From the NCBI GenBank assembly GCA_034769895.1, contig CM068373.1, positions 203,071,964 through 203,135,963 on the forward strand: 64,000 bases of DNA, read 5' to 3'. Positions 24,554 to 33,204 of the stretch are shown here, piece after piece. A program made the translations under genes and the position numbers. The DNA is from Magicicada septendecula. Taxonomy: Eukaryota; Arthropoda; Insecta; Hemiptera; Cicadidae. The notes beneath the pieces were generated by a model. The model was not told the origin of the DNA, ran no database searches, and was given only the letters and a program-made list of their open reading frames with translations. Within the stretch, counting starts at the first letter, position 1. Each line of letters begins with the position of its first letter.

Positions 24554-24859
24554 CTACTGTACAATGTCTACTATGTACGCTCTATCCTTTCCTCCGCGAT
24601 AAATCAGTTGCAGTGAACATGGTAATAAATTTTTTAATTCGTCATCTTCGAAAACGCCAGCGTATCTCTTTGGTAGATATACACGATATTTTAGTTTAGG
24701 GTCTCTGTAATCTTGGAGAGTGACGAGTACGGCTTTCCCGTACTTCGCGTCTATGTTCTGCAATTTTTCTAATGGATATTTTACACTGATTATCAATTCC
24801 TTTATTTTTTTATACTCAATTGCGCTAATAGTTGCAAACTTTGCGGTGAATGATGCCAT
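24554..24859 (-). CDS. Small virus-like protein with VYLPKRY motif (copy 1)
   Basis: 101 residues from the ATG at 24859. This start is chosen because the second copy at 27.4 kb begins with the same MASF and because a TATA/initiator pair lies upstream. Central features are YGKAVLVTLQDY (40-51), VYLPKRYAG (60-68) and a hydrophobic C-terminal strand (LQLIYRGG…YIVDIV). The alternating pattern suggests a small beta-barrel, perhaps OB-like, but this is inference. I recognise similar small proteins from many insect genomes and insect-virus-like loci, with no defined role. It is the most intact of its family here. It lies downstream of the exonuclease-like frame on the same strand. Confidence 0.65.
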   Translation of the reverse strand: MASFTAKFATISAIEYKKIKELIISVKYPLEKLQNIDAKYGKAVLVTLQDYRDPKLKYRVYLPKRYAGVFEDDELKNLLPCSLQLIYRGGKDRAYIVDIVQ

Positions 24860-24899
24860 TTTAAAATAAAGAAATTTATGTTTTTCTCGCGCGTCTCTC

Positions 24900-24945
24900 A
24901 AGGACTGAATGAATAACGCTCGTGCACAGCGGAATAAATAGGGAG
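24900..24945 (-). promoter_or_regulatory. TATA/initiator pair upstream of the small gene
   Basis: On the minus strand CTATTTATTCC (TATA-like, 24933-24941) is followed about 30-35 nt on by ATTCAGTC (24903-24910), the arthropod TCAGT initiator. The second gene copy keeps the TATA-like part (TATTTATA at 27487-27494). Both are preceded by GGTTTC(C)CC, part of a module repeated through the island. Confidence 0.55.
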
Positions 24946-24982
24946 GTAGTTGTGGAGGTGGAAACCGGAGAGGGGAAACCAC

Positions 24983-25226
24983 TCAACGCACAGTAAGCGC
25001 TTATTTTTAACCGTGTGTACAGGATACGACCTGATATCTCACGCTATGTTTGATGGGTAGGCGGGGAAGAGGGGAGTCGGTTATTTTTAGACAGCACTCG
25101 TGCTTGTTCGAACATGTCGACGACGCTATCTTTTTTTTAAACAGGTTATGTAATCGACAGAAAGGCGACGACTGTTATTTTTTATTTATTTTTTTTTACG
25201 TAAGCGCTAAACAATAATGTTTTAAA
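24983..25226. other. Short spacer within the island
   Basis: It includes two T-rich runs. No gene. Confidence 0.4.
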
Positions 25227-25749
25227 TTAGTAATTTATCAGAAACATATTGATTACTCTAAAGTCTGATACAACCCACTCGCGTAAAGCGTGTACTCTAG
25301 TATTTGTACATATTTCCGGAAATAAGCGGTGCGTGAGACAGGCTGTTCCATGTATTGATTGTAATTGATCGAGTTTGGGACAACCGAAATCTTCTAAATT
25401 TATAATATTAAAATGCACGATACGCTTCTGTAGAAATCTTTCTTTTTTGCATTCTTTTTACAAACACAAAGTTAAAAGGAAACGTATACTTTTCTAATAT
25501 TGGTACAAGATGTTCGTACGATGTGTCCCCGTCCGTCCACGCTAGTCCATGATAATGGTCTGTTAACAATCTGTTTGTTCTCACATGTTTGTGATTCGAA
25601 ACAATCGTGTCTACTGGAGGTGTAAATATCCAATGCCGGCTGGCAAATGCGGTGACATCCATAACAGCTAGTTCCTTAACGAGTTCGTTTCCATCGTTGT
25701 CAATGAAACAGTGAAAGTCAAGTATGACTGCTAGTTTATCCTCGCACAT
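25227..25749 (-). pseudogene. Exonuclease-like virus-associated protein (copy A), frameshifted
   Basis: Two overlapping frames (25749-25408 and 25418-25227) read as one protein with a shift near 25415. In order: VILDFHCFID, LVKELAV, HWIFTPP, YHGLAWTDG, then NLEDFGCPKL, a CLTHR cysteine/histidine pair, and C…LREWV. I recognise this order from an uncharacterised family common in insect genomes. The acidic N-terminal strand and late C/H/C cluster recall DnaQ/Maelstrom-like exonuclease folds, but that is a guess. Its start overlaps the end of the upstream frame by about 19 bp, as in compact viral genomes. Relics of the same family occur at 30.3 and 62.7-63.3 kb. Confidence 0.6.
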
Positions 25750-26012
25750 CCTTTTTTCGTTATAAACAACGTGTTTGGTGTTATTAAGAACGTTGCAGAT
25801 CCGTCCGTTTTACGGAACAGACACGTTGTATATTGTGAAACGCTCGTAAAGAATTTTTTCGGAACGTTTATTTTGTACCTTATATTTTCGTCACGGATCA
25901 GCGCAACAAATTTACATGTCAAAATGTTGTATACAAAAATGTCTATAGGGTACAGTACTGTATGCTTTAAGTCACTGCAGCGTATGTTCTCGTACGGAGA
26001 TAGCAGCTCCAT
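25731..26012 (-). CDS. Second small protein with NVPKKF motif, paralogue of the 24.6 kb protein
   Basis: 93 residues. The pattern LYPIDIFVYN, FVALIRDENIRYKINVPKKFF, then CLFRKTDGSATFLITP follows the VYLPKRY protein segment by segment, so I read it as a paralogue with the same fold. It sits between the IAP gene and the exonuclease-like frame and overlaps the latter. A short remnant of a second copy is joined to the broken IAP at about 30.5 kb. Start is the first ATG of the frame; the true start could be downstream. Confidence 0.5.
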   Translation of the reverse strand: MELLSPYENIRCSDLKHTVLYPIDIFVYNILTCKFVALIRDENIRYKINVPKKFFTSVSQYTTCLFRKTDGSATFLITPNTLFITKKGCARIN

Positions 26013-26149
26013 GCGTCCGTCTTCAACGCGTGCTCTTCAAACACTGAGTTATGCGATATTAGCGGAGGTTGGATCACTTTTGTCACAGCAGCTTATATAT
26101 TTTCAAACCTTGTGTTCACTAGACGATAAAATTAAAGCGTGGAAACGAA

Positions 26150-26824
26150 CTAGAAATACGCTCTTATGTAAGCGGTGTATGCGGTTCTACATAAGGGACA
26201 AATATATAGGGTTATGGCGCAATTCACACATGTGATAAAATGTCGACTGGGAATCAGTACAACCTCCACGTTTTGTGCGCAACAGACTTTGCAGATTGTA
26301 TCATGATTCGAGCTTCCTTCTACGTTTTTTATATTCTCCTTGATCGTGTCGGTGCGTTGTTCGTTCTCTGCTGTCGCTGCTGCTGTTGGTGCTTGCGATT
26401 CGGTAACGTTACCCAGTGCCTTGATGATAACATTTTTATCTTTTATTAACATTACGTAAGAGCACGCAGGGAAATGACGTGCGTGTTCCATCCAAGCATA
26501 TTCTCCACGTTCCCATTTGTTTAATCCGCCACCACAGCAAAAACAAATCACTCTATAGTTGCGTCCAGTGTAAAAGAAACCCGCTTCTGATAATTCTTTA
26601 GGCGTTATCGTTAACGATACAGGCCATTCTTTAAAACTCTTTAAACGGTTTTCCAAGCTTCTGTAACGCGGGTACGGAGATGCGATTTTTTGAATTAAGA
26701 TGACCTGCACTTTTTTATCGTCTGGTGATAAGGACTTGATTGTCGTCGACGCTTCACCGCATTGTTTGAAATAGCGGTTGTTGTTGGGATTGATATCGTC
26801 ATCATCGATATCGTGTGAAAGCAT
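26150..26824 (-). CDS. iap: Inhibitor-of-apoptosis-like protein, one BIR plus RING
   Basis: Start is set at the ATG at 26824 (MLSHDIDDDD) because the second copy starts identically; the frame is open 32 codons further up. Numbering from the upstream ATG at 26920, the BIR spans about residues 84-157, with zinc ligands C126, C129, H146 and C153 and the W-x-x-G…EH signature. The RING spans about 210-246 (C210, C213, H227, C231, C234, C241, C244). The usual third RING ligand is a serine (225), which may weaken ubiquitin-ligase activity. IAPs of this single-BIR kind block caspase-driven death of infected cells in insect dsDNA viruses. A cellular origin cannot be excluded, but neighbours and lack of introns favour virus. 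Confidence 0.8.
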   Translation of the reverse strand: MLSHDIDDDDINPNNNRYFKQCGEASTTIKSLSPDDKKVQVILIQKIASPYPRYRSLENRLKSFKEWPVSLTITPKELSEAGFFYTGRNYRVICFCCGGGLNKWERGEYAWMEHARHFPACSYVMLIKDKNVIIKALGNVTESQAPTAAATAENEQRTDTIKENIKNVEGSSNHDTICKVCCAQNVEVVLIPSRHFITCVNCAITLYICPLCRTAYTAYIRAYF

Positions 26825-26849
26825 CTTGTGCGTCCACTCACGACTCGTG

Positions 26850-26905
26850 CTGATGAAACACTGAGCGAAGAATAGGGAGGAGAGGATAATCGTTTCCCCC
26901 TCCAC
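26850..26905 (-). promoter_or_regulatory. Initiator and G-rich module upstream of the IAP
   Basis: On the minus strand GGAGGGGGAAACG (about 26890-26905) precedes CCTATTCTTCGCTCAGTGTTTC, which holds a TCAGT initiator near 26862. The same stretch, nearly unchanged, precedes the second IAP copy at 30.98 kb. Confidence 0.45.
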
Positions 26906-26954
26906 GAAAATAAAATACACAAAAATTGATTACACTTTTTTAAATAAAATATCA

Positions 26955-27180
26955 CGTAGATATACACGATATTTTAGTTTAGGGTCTCTGTAAAACGCGT
27001 GCAATGACAATTATGTACAAATATATTTATTAATTTTGAAGATATCTATCCGGGCTTACTCTAAAATGTACACCATGTAAGCCTTGTTTTATTATATAGA
27101 CACAAGTTCATTGACAACTGATTACAATTAAATCAAATAAAATATGTGTAAGCACATTATAATATAAGTTAAAATATATT
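26955..27180. repeat. Duplicated scrap of the 24.3-24.7 kb region
   Basis: 26955-26992 is identical to part of the small gene at about 24672-24710, and 27000-27180 matches 24255-24440. This marks a junction of the cassette duplication. Confidence 0.75.
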
Positions 27181-27420
27181 ATGTGCTAAATTTTTTAATT
27201 CTTCATCATCGAAAACGCTTGCGTATCTCTTAGGTAGATATATGCGATATTTTAATTTTGGGTCCCTGTAGTCCTGGATAGTGGCGAGTACGGCCTTCCC
27301 GTACTTCACGTCTATATTTTGTAATTCTTCAATCGGATATTTAACACCCATTATTAATTCCTTAATTTTTGTATATTCTATCGCACTAATGGTAGCAAAC
27401 ATCGCAACGAATGATGCCAT
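27169..27420 (-). pseudogene. Small VYLPKRY-type protein, copy 2 (C-terminally truncated)
   Basis: From the ATG at 27420 it follows copy 1 closely (MASF…, YGKAVLATIQDY, IYLPKRYAS). It ends after 83 residues where the sequence runs into the duplicated AT-rich spacer, losing the last beta-strand region. The TATA-like box upstream (27487-27494) is kept. A functional product is doubtful. Confidence 0.65.
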
Positions 27421-27539
27421 TTGACAATTAAGAACTTCGCTTGCGCGTCTGTCAAGGTCTGAATGAATAACAATAGTTCGTAGCGGTATAAATAGGGTGG
27501 TAGTTGAGGAGGGGGAAACCGGTGAGTGGGATCCACTCA
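27421..27539 (-). promoter_or_regulatory. Upstream region of small-gene copy 2
   Basis: It contains GGTTTCCCCC (about 27515, minus), TATTTATA at 27487-27494 and ATTCAGAC about 30 nt further, matching the promoter of copy 1. Confidence 0.45.
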
Positions 27540-28440
27540 ACGTGCAGTAAGCGTCGGCCATGTTGTCGGGTGGGAGATGATTGGTGTGGTCGGCCATGTT
27601 GGAAAAGTGGCGAGGTTGTCGAGTTGTGTAAGAGTGTGCTGGTTAAGGGTCGGCCACGTTGCCAACTCGTGCATGTGTTATAGTGTATGGGTTTGTATAT
27701 GTAAGGGGTTTTTCCGGAAGTGCGGCGATGTTGGAAAAGCGTCGTCGTCGTCGCCGTTGCCAACTTGTGCTGGTTTAGCGTCGGCCACGTTGTCAACTCG
27801 TGCATGTGTTATAGTGTATGGGTTTGTATATGTACGCCGCCGTCGTCCGGATATCGTCGATGCCGTGTATTGCATTGTTGCCAACTTGTGAACTGTAAAT
27901 TCGAATGTGTGTGCCTTTGTGGTAAGTATATATAGTGTACGGGTTTGGATATATACGCCGTTTTACAGAACGGTGGCCATGTTGGAAAAGCGTCGACGTT
28001 GCTAACTTGTGCATGTGTGCTGGTTTAGCGTCCTCCATGTTGTCAACTCGTGCATGTGTTATAGTGTATGGGTTTAGATATGTACGCCGCCGCCGTCCAG
28101 ATATCGTTGCAGTTAAAAATCAATTCACTTGTAAAAATTGAATATCACACATTTGTGCATAGAAGATAAAAGCGCGACGTTGCCAACTTGTGCATGTCTG
28201 CTGGTTTAGCGTCGTCCATGTTGTCAACTCGTGCATGTGTTATAGTGTACGAGTTTAGATATGTACGCCGCCACCGTCCAGATACCGTCGATGCGAAGAG
28301 ACTGAGTGACGTGTATTGCATTGTTGCCAACTTGTGAACTGTGTAAATTCGAATGCGTGTGTTTGTGGTAAGTATATATTGTAAAACTAAAAAATGTGCA
28401 CATCATCACTGCGAAACTCTCGATGACTCGGTCCTTCGGT
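27540..28440 (+). repeat. Repeat array 2 of the virus-like island
   Basis: The same modules as array 1, in the same orientation. TGTTATAGTGTA copies lie at about 27675, 27804, 28054 and 28237. GTTGCCAACTTGTG and the CTCGATGACTCGG block recur. Confidence 0.8.
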
Positions 28441-29877
28441 GCATGCATTGTTGCCAACTCGTGAACTGTAACCGGGTTTAGATATGTACGCCGCCACCGT
28501 CCAGATACCGTCGATGTGAAGAGACTGAGTGAGGTGAATTGCATTGTTGCCAACTCGTGAACTGTAAATTCGAATGTTTGCCTTTGTGGTAAGTATATAT
28601 TGTAAAAATAAAAAATGTGCATATCATCACTGTGAAACTCTCGATGACTCGGTCTTTCGGTGCAAAATTGAAAATCAATTCACTTGTTGTCGGCGTCGGC
28701 CATGTTTTCGGGGGGGGGGGAGATGATTGTTGGTGTTCGGTCATGTTGGAAAATTGGCGAGGTTGTCGGGTTGTGTAAGAGTGTGCTGGTTAAGGGTCGG
28801 CAACGTTGCCGACTCGTGCGTGTGTTATAGTGTACGGGTATAGATATGTATGGTGTTTTCCGGAAGGGTGGCCATGTTGGAAAAGCGCGACATTGCCAGC
28901 TTGTGCATGTGTGCTGGTTTAGCGTCGTCCATGTTGTTAACTCGTGCATGCGTTATAGTGTACGGGTTTAGATATGTACACCGCCGCCGCCGTCGTCCGG
29001 ATATCGTCGATGTGAAGAGACTGAGTGAGGTGTATTGCATTGTTGCCAACTTGTGAACTGTAAATTCGAATGTGTGCCTTTGTGGTAAGTATATATTGTA
29101 AAAATTGAAAAAATGTGCACATCATCACTGTGAAACTCTCGATGACTCGGTCCTTCGGTGCATGCATTGTTGCCAACTCGTGAACTGTAACCGGGTTAGA
29201 TATGTACGCCGCCACCGTCCAGATACCGTCGATGTGAAGAGACTGAGTGAGGTGAATTGCATTGTTGCCAACTCGTGAACTGTAAATTCGAATGTTTGCC
29301 TTTGTGGTAAGTATATATTGTAAAAATAAAAAATGTGCATATCATCACTGTGAAACTCTCGATGACTCGGTCTTTCGGTGCAAAATTGAAAATCAATTCA
29401 CTTGTTGTCGGCGTCGGCCATGTTTTCGGGGGGGGGGAGATGATTGTTGGTGTTCGGTCATGTTGGAAAATTGGCGAGGTTGTCGGGTTGTGTAAGAGTG
29501 TGCTGGTTAAGGGTCGGCAACGTTGCCGACTCGTGCGTGTGTTATAGTGTACGGGTATAGATATGTATGGTGTTTTCCGGAAGGGTGGCCATGTTGGAAA
29601 AGCGCGACATTGCCAGCTTGTGCATGTGTGCTGGTTTAGCGTCGTCCATGTTGTTAACTCGTGCATGCGTTATAGTGTACGGGTTTAGATATGTACACCG
29701 CCGCCGCCGTCGTCCGGATATCGTCGATGTGAAGAGACTGAGTGAGGTGTATTGCATTGTTGCCAACTTGTGAACTGTAAATTCGAATGTGTGCCTTTGT
29801 GGTAAGTATATATTGTAAAAATTGAAAAAATGTGCACATCATCACTGTGAAACTCTCGATGACTCGGTCCTTCGGTG
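28441..29877 (+). repeat. 718-bp near-perfect tandem duplication within the arrays
   Basis: Copy 1 (28441-29159) and copy 2 (29160-29877) are the same apart from one base fewer after GGGTT and one G fewer in a G run. The near identity contrasts with the diverged modules around it, so this duplication is recent. Confidence 0.9.
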
Positions 29878-30247
29878 CAAAATTGAAAATCAATTCACTT
29901 GTAAAAATTGATTATCACGCATTTGTGCATAGAAGATAAGCATTACTGTATATAATATTCTGATTGACACTTCACTTGTAAAACACGCATCATGCATGGA
30001 AAAAGGATAGTTGAAAATAAACAATTAAGCAAAGAAACATTTACATATATAATGTAAACAAACAAAACATATACAATAAGGTAAAGACACAATATATATA
30101 GTAAATTCTATCGCACGAACGTAAAAAAAGTGTAGTGTGGTGTACGTTTATTGTTGTAAGAAACACATATGATATGCACTGCTTAATTGAACGTCAATTC
30201 ACTTATATAAAACACACAACACTCATGGAAAATAATTACTGTTTATA
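29878..30247. other. AT-rich spacer with left inverted arm
   Basis: No gene. It contains the left arm (30106-30235) of the inverted repeat whose partner is at 32533-32640. Confidence 0.6.
30106..30235. repeat. Left arm of a ~110-130-bp inverted repeat (partner 32533-32640)
   Basis: Blocks CTATCGCACGAACGTAAAAA, GATATGCACTGC, TCACTTATATAAAACACAC and CATGGAAAATAA occur here and, in reverse complement and reverse order, at 32533-32640. The left arm has about 25 extra bases (GTAGTGTGGTGTACG…). The arms enclose 2.3 kb with the broken second cassette, the MSV199 gene and array 3. Confidence 0.85.
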
Positions 30248-30454
30248 TTAATCTTGTGGGTATGTAATATCTGAATAACTGAATGTTACAAATGATGTAA
30301 TCGGTACGATCGTGTTTACTGGAGGTGCAAATATCCAATGCCTACTGGCAAATGCGGTGATATCCATAATGGCTAGTTCCTTGACGAGTTTGTTTCCATC
30401 GTCGTCATCGAAACAGTGAAAGTCAAGTATGACTGCTATCTCGTCGTTGATCAT
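30248..30454 (-). pseudogene. Exonuclease-like protein, copy B fragment
   Basis: It keeps VILDFHCF, LVKELAIMD and HWIFAPP of copy A, then diverges after about 50 residues into unrelated sequence. The rest of the protein is missing. It follows the remnant of the second small protein on the same strand, as in copy A. Confidence 0.65.
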
Positions 30455-30487
30455 CTTTTTTCGTTACAAACAGTGTGTTCAGTGTCA

Positions 30488-30949
30488 CTAGGAACGCTGA
30501 CGATCCATCCGTCTCGCGAAACAGAGACGTTGTAACACCTTAATGATAAATTTTTTATCTTTCACTAACATTACGTAAGAGCAGGCGGGGAAATAACGTG
30601 AGTGTTCCATCCAAGCGTTTTCTCCACGTTCCCATCTGTTTAAACCGCCTCCACAGCAAAAACAAATCACTCTATCGTTGCATCCGTTGTAAAAGAAACC
30701 CGCTTCGGCGAGTTATTTAGGCGTTATCGTCAACGATATCGGTCAGTCTTTAAAGCTCTTTAAACGGTTTTCAAAACTTTTGTAACGAGGGTGTGGAGAT
30801 ATGATTTTTTGAATCAGTGCGACCTGCACTTCTTTATCGTCCGGTGATACGGACTTGATCATCGTTGTCGGTTCACCGCATTGTCTGAAATAGCGATTGT
30901 CGTTGGGATTGATATCATCATCATCATCATCGAGATCGTGTGAAAGCAT
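30488..30949 (-). pseudogene. IAP copy B: BIR only, two in-frame stops, RING deleted
   Basis: From the ATG at 30949 the frame follows the first IAP through the acidic N-terminus (MLSHDLDDDD). It has in-frame stops at 30743-30745 (TGA) and 30713-30715 (TAA), then continues through the BIR core (CFCCGGGL, WMEH, FPAC) to about 30550. There it jumps, in another frame, into the last third of the second small protein. The RING and the start of that neighbour are lost in one deletion. A non-functional duplicate. Confidence 0.8.
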
Positions 30950-31007
30950 CTTGCGCGTCCACTCACGACTCGTGCTGTTGAAACACTGAGTGAAGAATAG
31001 GAGAGGG

Positions 31008-31110
31008 AGAAGACGTTTCCTCCGCCAGAAAGAGGGGGAAAGGGGTTATAGGTATTTAAGGAAATAAAGTACATGAATATTGATTACATTTTTTTTTAAT
31101 ATAAAAAAAC
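31008..31110. repeat. Copy of the GTTTCCCCCTCC / AATAAARTACATGAA upstream module
   Basis: A GTTTCC…-plus-AAATAAAGTACATGAATATTGATTACA block. Similar blocks lie at 26888-26955 and 31998-32080. Each is upstream of, or between, minus-strand genes. Confidence 0.65.
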
Positions 31111-31153
31111 AACATGAAATACACACATATTATTCTAAAAAGCAACATATTAT

Positions 31154-31867
31154 TTACAGCAAAAAAAAGTATTCGATTTTGGACTGTAACAGTCTACTTC
31201 GTTCTTCCGCACGTTGCCGTTCTTCTTCCGCGCGACGTCTCTCTTCCTCTGCACGCTGTCGTTCTTCTTCCGCTCGTTGTCTTTCTTCCTCTGCGCGACG
31301 TCTCTCTTCTTCGTTAGTTTCTTGAATAGTTTTTATCATGGATTGTAAATTACACATTTGTGTTGTTAACAAATTATTTTGCATATTAATTAACTCCTTC
31401 AAACGTTCCTCGTACAATTTTTCATATTGACTATATTTCATTAAAATTTCTTTCATAATGGCATATAATTCACGCAATTCAACAGCTTTAGGGGTTCTCA
31501 TTTGCATCAACAAAGAAGCGAAATCTATTCCATTTAACACATAATATTTTTTCTGTGCATTATCTTCATCTTGGACTTCGTAATATTCGATGTAATCGTT
31601 TTTCTTTAACCATTTGGTAATTCTCGATTTTTGATTTTTATATTTACCTGTATATCCGAGCCAATTCAATACATCGTCTGTAATTTTTATTTTATCCTGT
31701 ATGGTGCAGTTCCAGAAAAATCTATTTTTCGTATCGTTTTCAACGTCGATACCGAGTTGCAAACAGACCTGATACACCGACAATTTACCTACATTACGTG
31801 AAATCAGTTCTTCCGGCGCTAGACTTTGTACACGGAGTACGAGTTCCCTGTTATTGTGTGCTACCAT
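31154..31867 (-). CDS. MSV199-domain protein with C-terminal coiled coil
   Basis: 237 residues from the ATG at 31867. Residues about 47-125 match the MSV199 domain of insect DNA viruses: FFWNCTIQDKIKITDDVLNWLGY, then KSRITKWLKKNDYIEYYEV. A helical stretch (125-185) leads to five seven-residue repeats of the EEERxRA type (about 187-224), a coiled coil encoded by 21-nt repeats at 31199-31312. Proteins of this kind occur in iridoviruses, entomopoxviruses and other insect dsDNA viruses, with no settled function; DNA binding is suspected for related domains. The frame is intact. The start lies 23 nt below a perfect hairpin (31891-31974). Confidence 0.8.
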   Translation of the reverse strand: MVAHNNRELVLRVQSLAPEELISRNVGKLSVYQVCLQLGIDVENDTKNRFFWNCTIQDKIKITDDVLNWLGYTGKYKNQKSRITKWLKKNDYIEYYEVQDEDNAQKKYYVLNGIDFASLLMQMRTPKAVELRELYAIMKEILMKYSQYEKLYEERLKELINMQNNLLTTQMCNLQSMIKTIQETNEEERRRAEEERQRAEEERQRAEEERRRAEEERQRAEERSRLLQSKIEYFFLL

Positions 31868-31890
31868 GACGGATGCCTAATACATACTAA

Positions 31891-31974
31891 TACGTTCGCA
31901 CCAACCTGTTGGTCTAGCGCGCGCTATGTCGAGCCCTACAAGGTCATTCTGCCCAACAGGTTGGTGCGAACGTA
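31891..31974. promoter_or_regulatory. Perfect inverted repeat, 22-bp arms, just upstream of the MSV199 gene
   Basis: Arms 31891-31912 and 31953-31974 are exact complements (TACGTTCGCACCAACC…), with a 40-nt loop containing GCGCGCGC-like sequence. It could act as an operator, a transcription start structure, a replication or recombination site, or an insertion scar. Perfect arms in an otherwise decaying region suggest recent origin or constraint. Confidence 0.9.
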
Positions 31975-32104
31975 CGGGGGGAGGGGATAATAATAAGACG
32001 TTTCCCCCTCCAAGGTTACGGGTATTAAGAAAATAAAATACATGAAAATTGATTCCTTTTTTTTAATAAAGAAAATCACATACATGCAATGCATACATAA
32101 TTGT
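31975..32104. other. G-rich then AT-rich spacer with upstream-module copy
   Basis: CGGGGGGAGGGGATAAT followed by GACGTTTCCCCCTCC and AATAAAATACATGAAAATTGATT, matching the modules at 26.9 and 31.0 kb. Confidence 0.6.
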
Positions 32105-32530
32105 CCGTTGATAGGCGGAGGCGTGGCGGCGGTTTGTTCGCCGTTTGCGGTTCGCCGTCCGGCGGCGGCCTGGCGGTGTCCTGGTCACCGCTAGGAGTGG
32201 TGGGGTCTGCGTCCATGTTGTCGGGTGGAAGATGATTGGTGTGGTCGGCCATGTTGGAAAAGTGGCGAGGTTGTCAAGTAGTGTAAGAGTGTGCTGGTTA
32301 AGCGTCGGTCACATTGCCAACTCGTGTGTGTGTTATACTGTACGTGTTTGGATATGTAAGGGGTTTTTCCGGACGTGCGGCCATGTTGGAAAAGCGTCGA
32401 CGTTATCGACTCGTGCGTGTGTGTTGGTTAAGCGTCGGCCACGTTGTCAACTCGTGCATGTGTTATAGTGTACGGGTTTGGATATGTACGCCGCCGTGTA
32501 TTGCATTGTTGCCAACTTGTGAACTGTGTT
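32105..32530 (+). repeat. Repeat array 3 of the virus-like island
   Basis: It starts with a TTCGCCGTCCGGCGGCGGCCTGG block shared with 22.98 kb, then the common modules. TGTTATA(C/G)TGTA copies lie at about 32331 and 32459. It ends in the right inverted arm. Confidence 0.8.
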
Positions 32531-32532
32531 AT

Positions 32533-32640
32533 TTTCCATGAGTGATGTGTGTTTTATATAAGTGAATTGGCGTTCAATTATGCAGTGCATATCATGTGTG
32601 TTTCTTACACTTTTTTACGTTCGTGCGATAGAAATTACAT
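32533..32640. repeat. Right arm of the inverted repeat (partner 30106-30235)
   Basis: The reverse complement of the left arm, without the 25-base extra segment. Confidence 0.85.
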
Positions 32641-32679
32641 ATCAATAAGAATATAGTATATGTTGACGGGTGGCGCTAA

Positions 32680-33204
32680 CTATGTTATTCGTACGTTCCC
32701 GACCATTAGGGTAGAGTTCGTATCCTTCGGTATGATCTTCGCGTGCACGTATACTTTGGTCGCAGCGTCTCTCAGAGACTGTATGCGATGGTCCCGCGCG
32801 TTGACGACAGGGCTGTTCTTCTTGTTCGGTACTGTCGGGAAACACAAGCACGTGTAGTCTACGTACTACTTGTTGACAGCGTCCCCAAGATCGACGGGAG
32901 CGGCGACGATGACGAGCTTACAACCTTTCACCCTTCTGGTGTGTCTAATATTTTTTTCGATGTTGAGACTAGGATCGTCCTCGTAGTCCTCGTCCGATGT
33001 TTCACCTATCACAGACGTTTTCAGGAAACGTGGTGTCAACTGCTGTTGCGGTGACGGATAGAGCGGTGTTCCTACATCGATATTACTACTACTTGAACCC
33101 ATCAGATCCTCCTCCTCCTCCTCCTCCTCCTCCTCGTCACGTTTTATCTTTTTCGCACTCGTAGGCTTTTGAATGGAGAATGGAGAATGGAAAAGCGATA
33201 TCAA
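32680..33204 (-). pseudogene. Acidic virus-like protein with one in-frame stop
   Basis: The frame from 33204 has a basic N-terminus, a run of nine glutamates (GAG repeats near 33110), a Ser-rich turn and a second acidic patch. It then enters a hydrophobic core (CKLVIVAAPVDL) and meets TAG at 32866-32868. The same frame stays open for 61 more codons to 32680, which would be unlikely by chance in neutral sequence, so I treat it as one interrupted gene of about 174 codons. I do not recognise the family; the acidic tail-like N-terminus is seen in many viral DNA-binding proteins. Start uncertain. Confidence 0.5.

Noticed and set aside
25771-26235. Plus-strand 154-codon frame
   Set aside because: Antisense shadow of the second small protein and the IAP end.
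22855-29877. CRISPR-like array
   Set aside because: Units are long, variable and lack regular repeat-spacer spacing; the setting is eukaryotic.
27526-29893. Many open frames of 60-150 codons in both strands of the arrays, some repeated identically
   Set aside because: They follow the repeat units, overlap each other in all frames, and their repeated identity is explained by the 718-bp duplication.
32145-32541. Plus-strand frames in array 3
   Set aside because: Repeat by-products, same words as in arrays 1 and 2.
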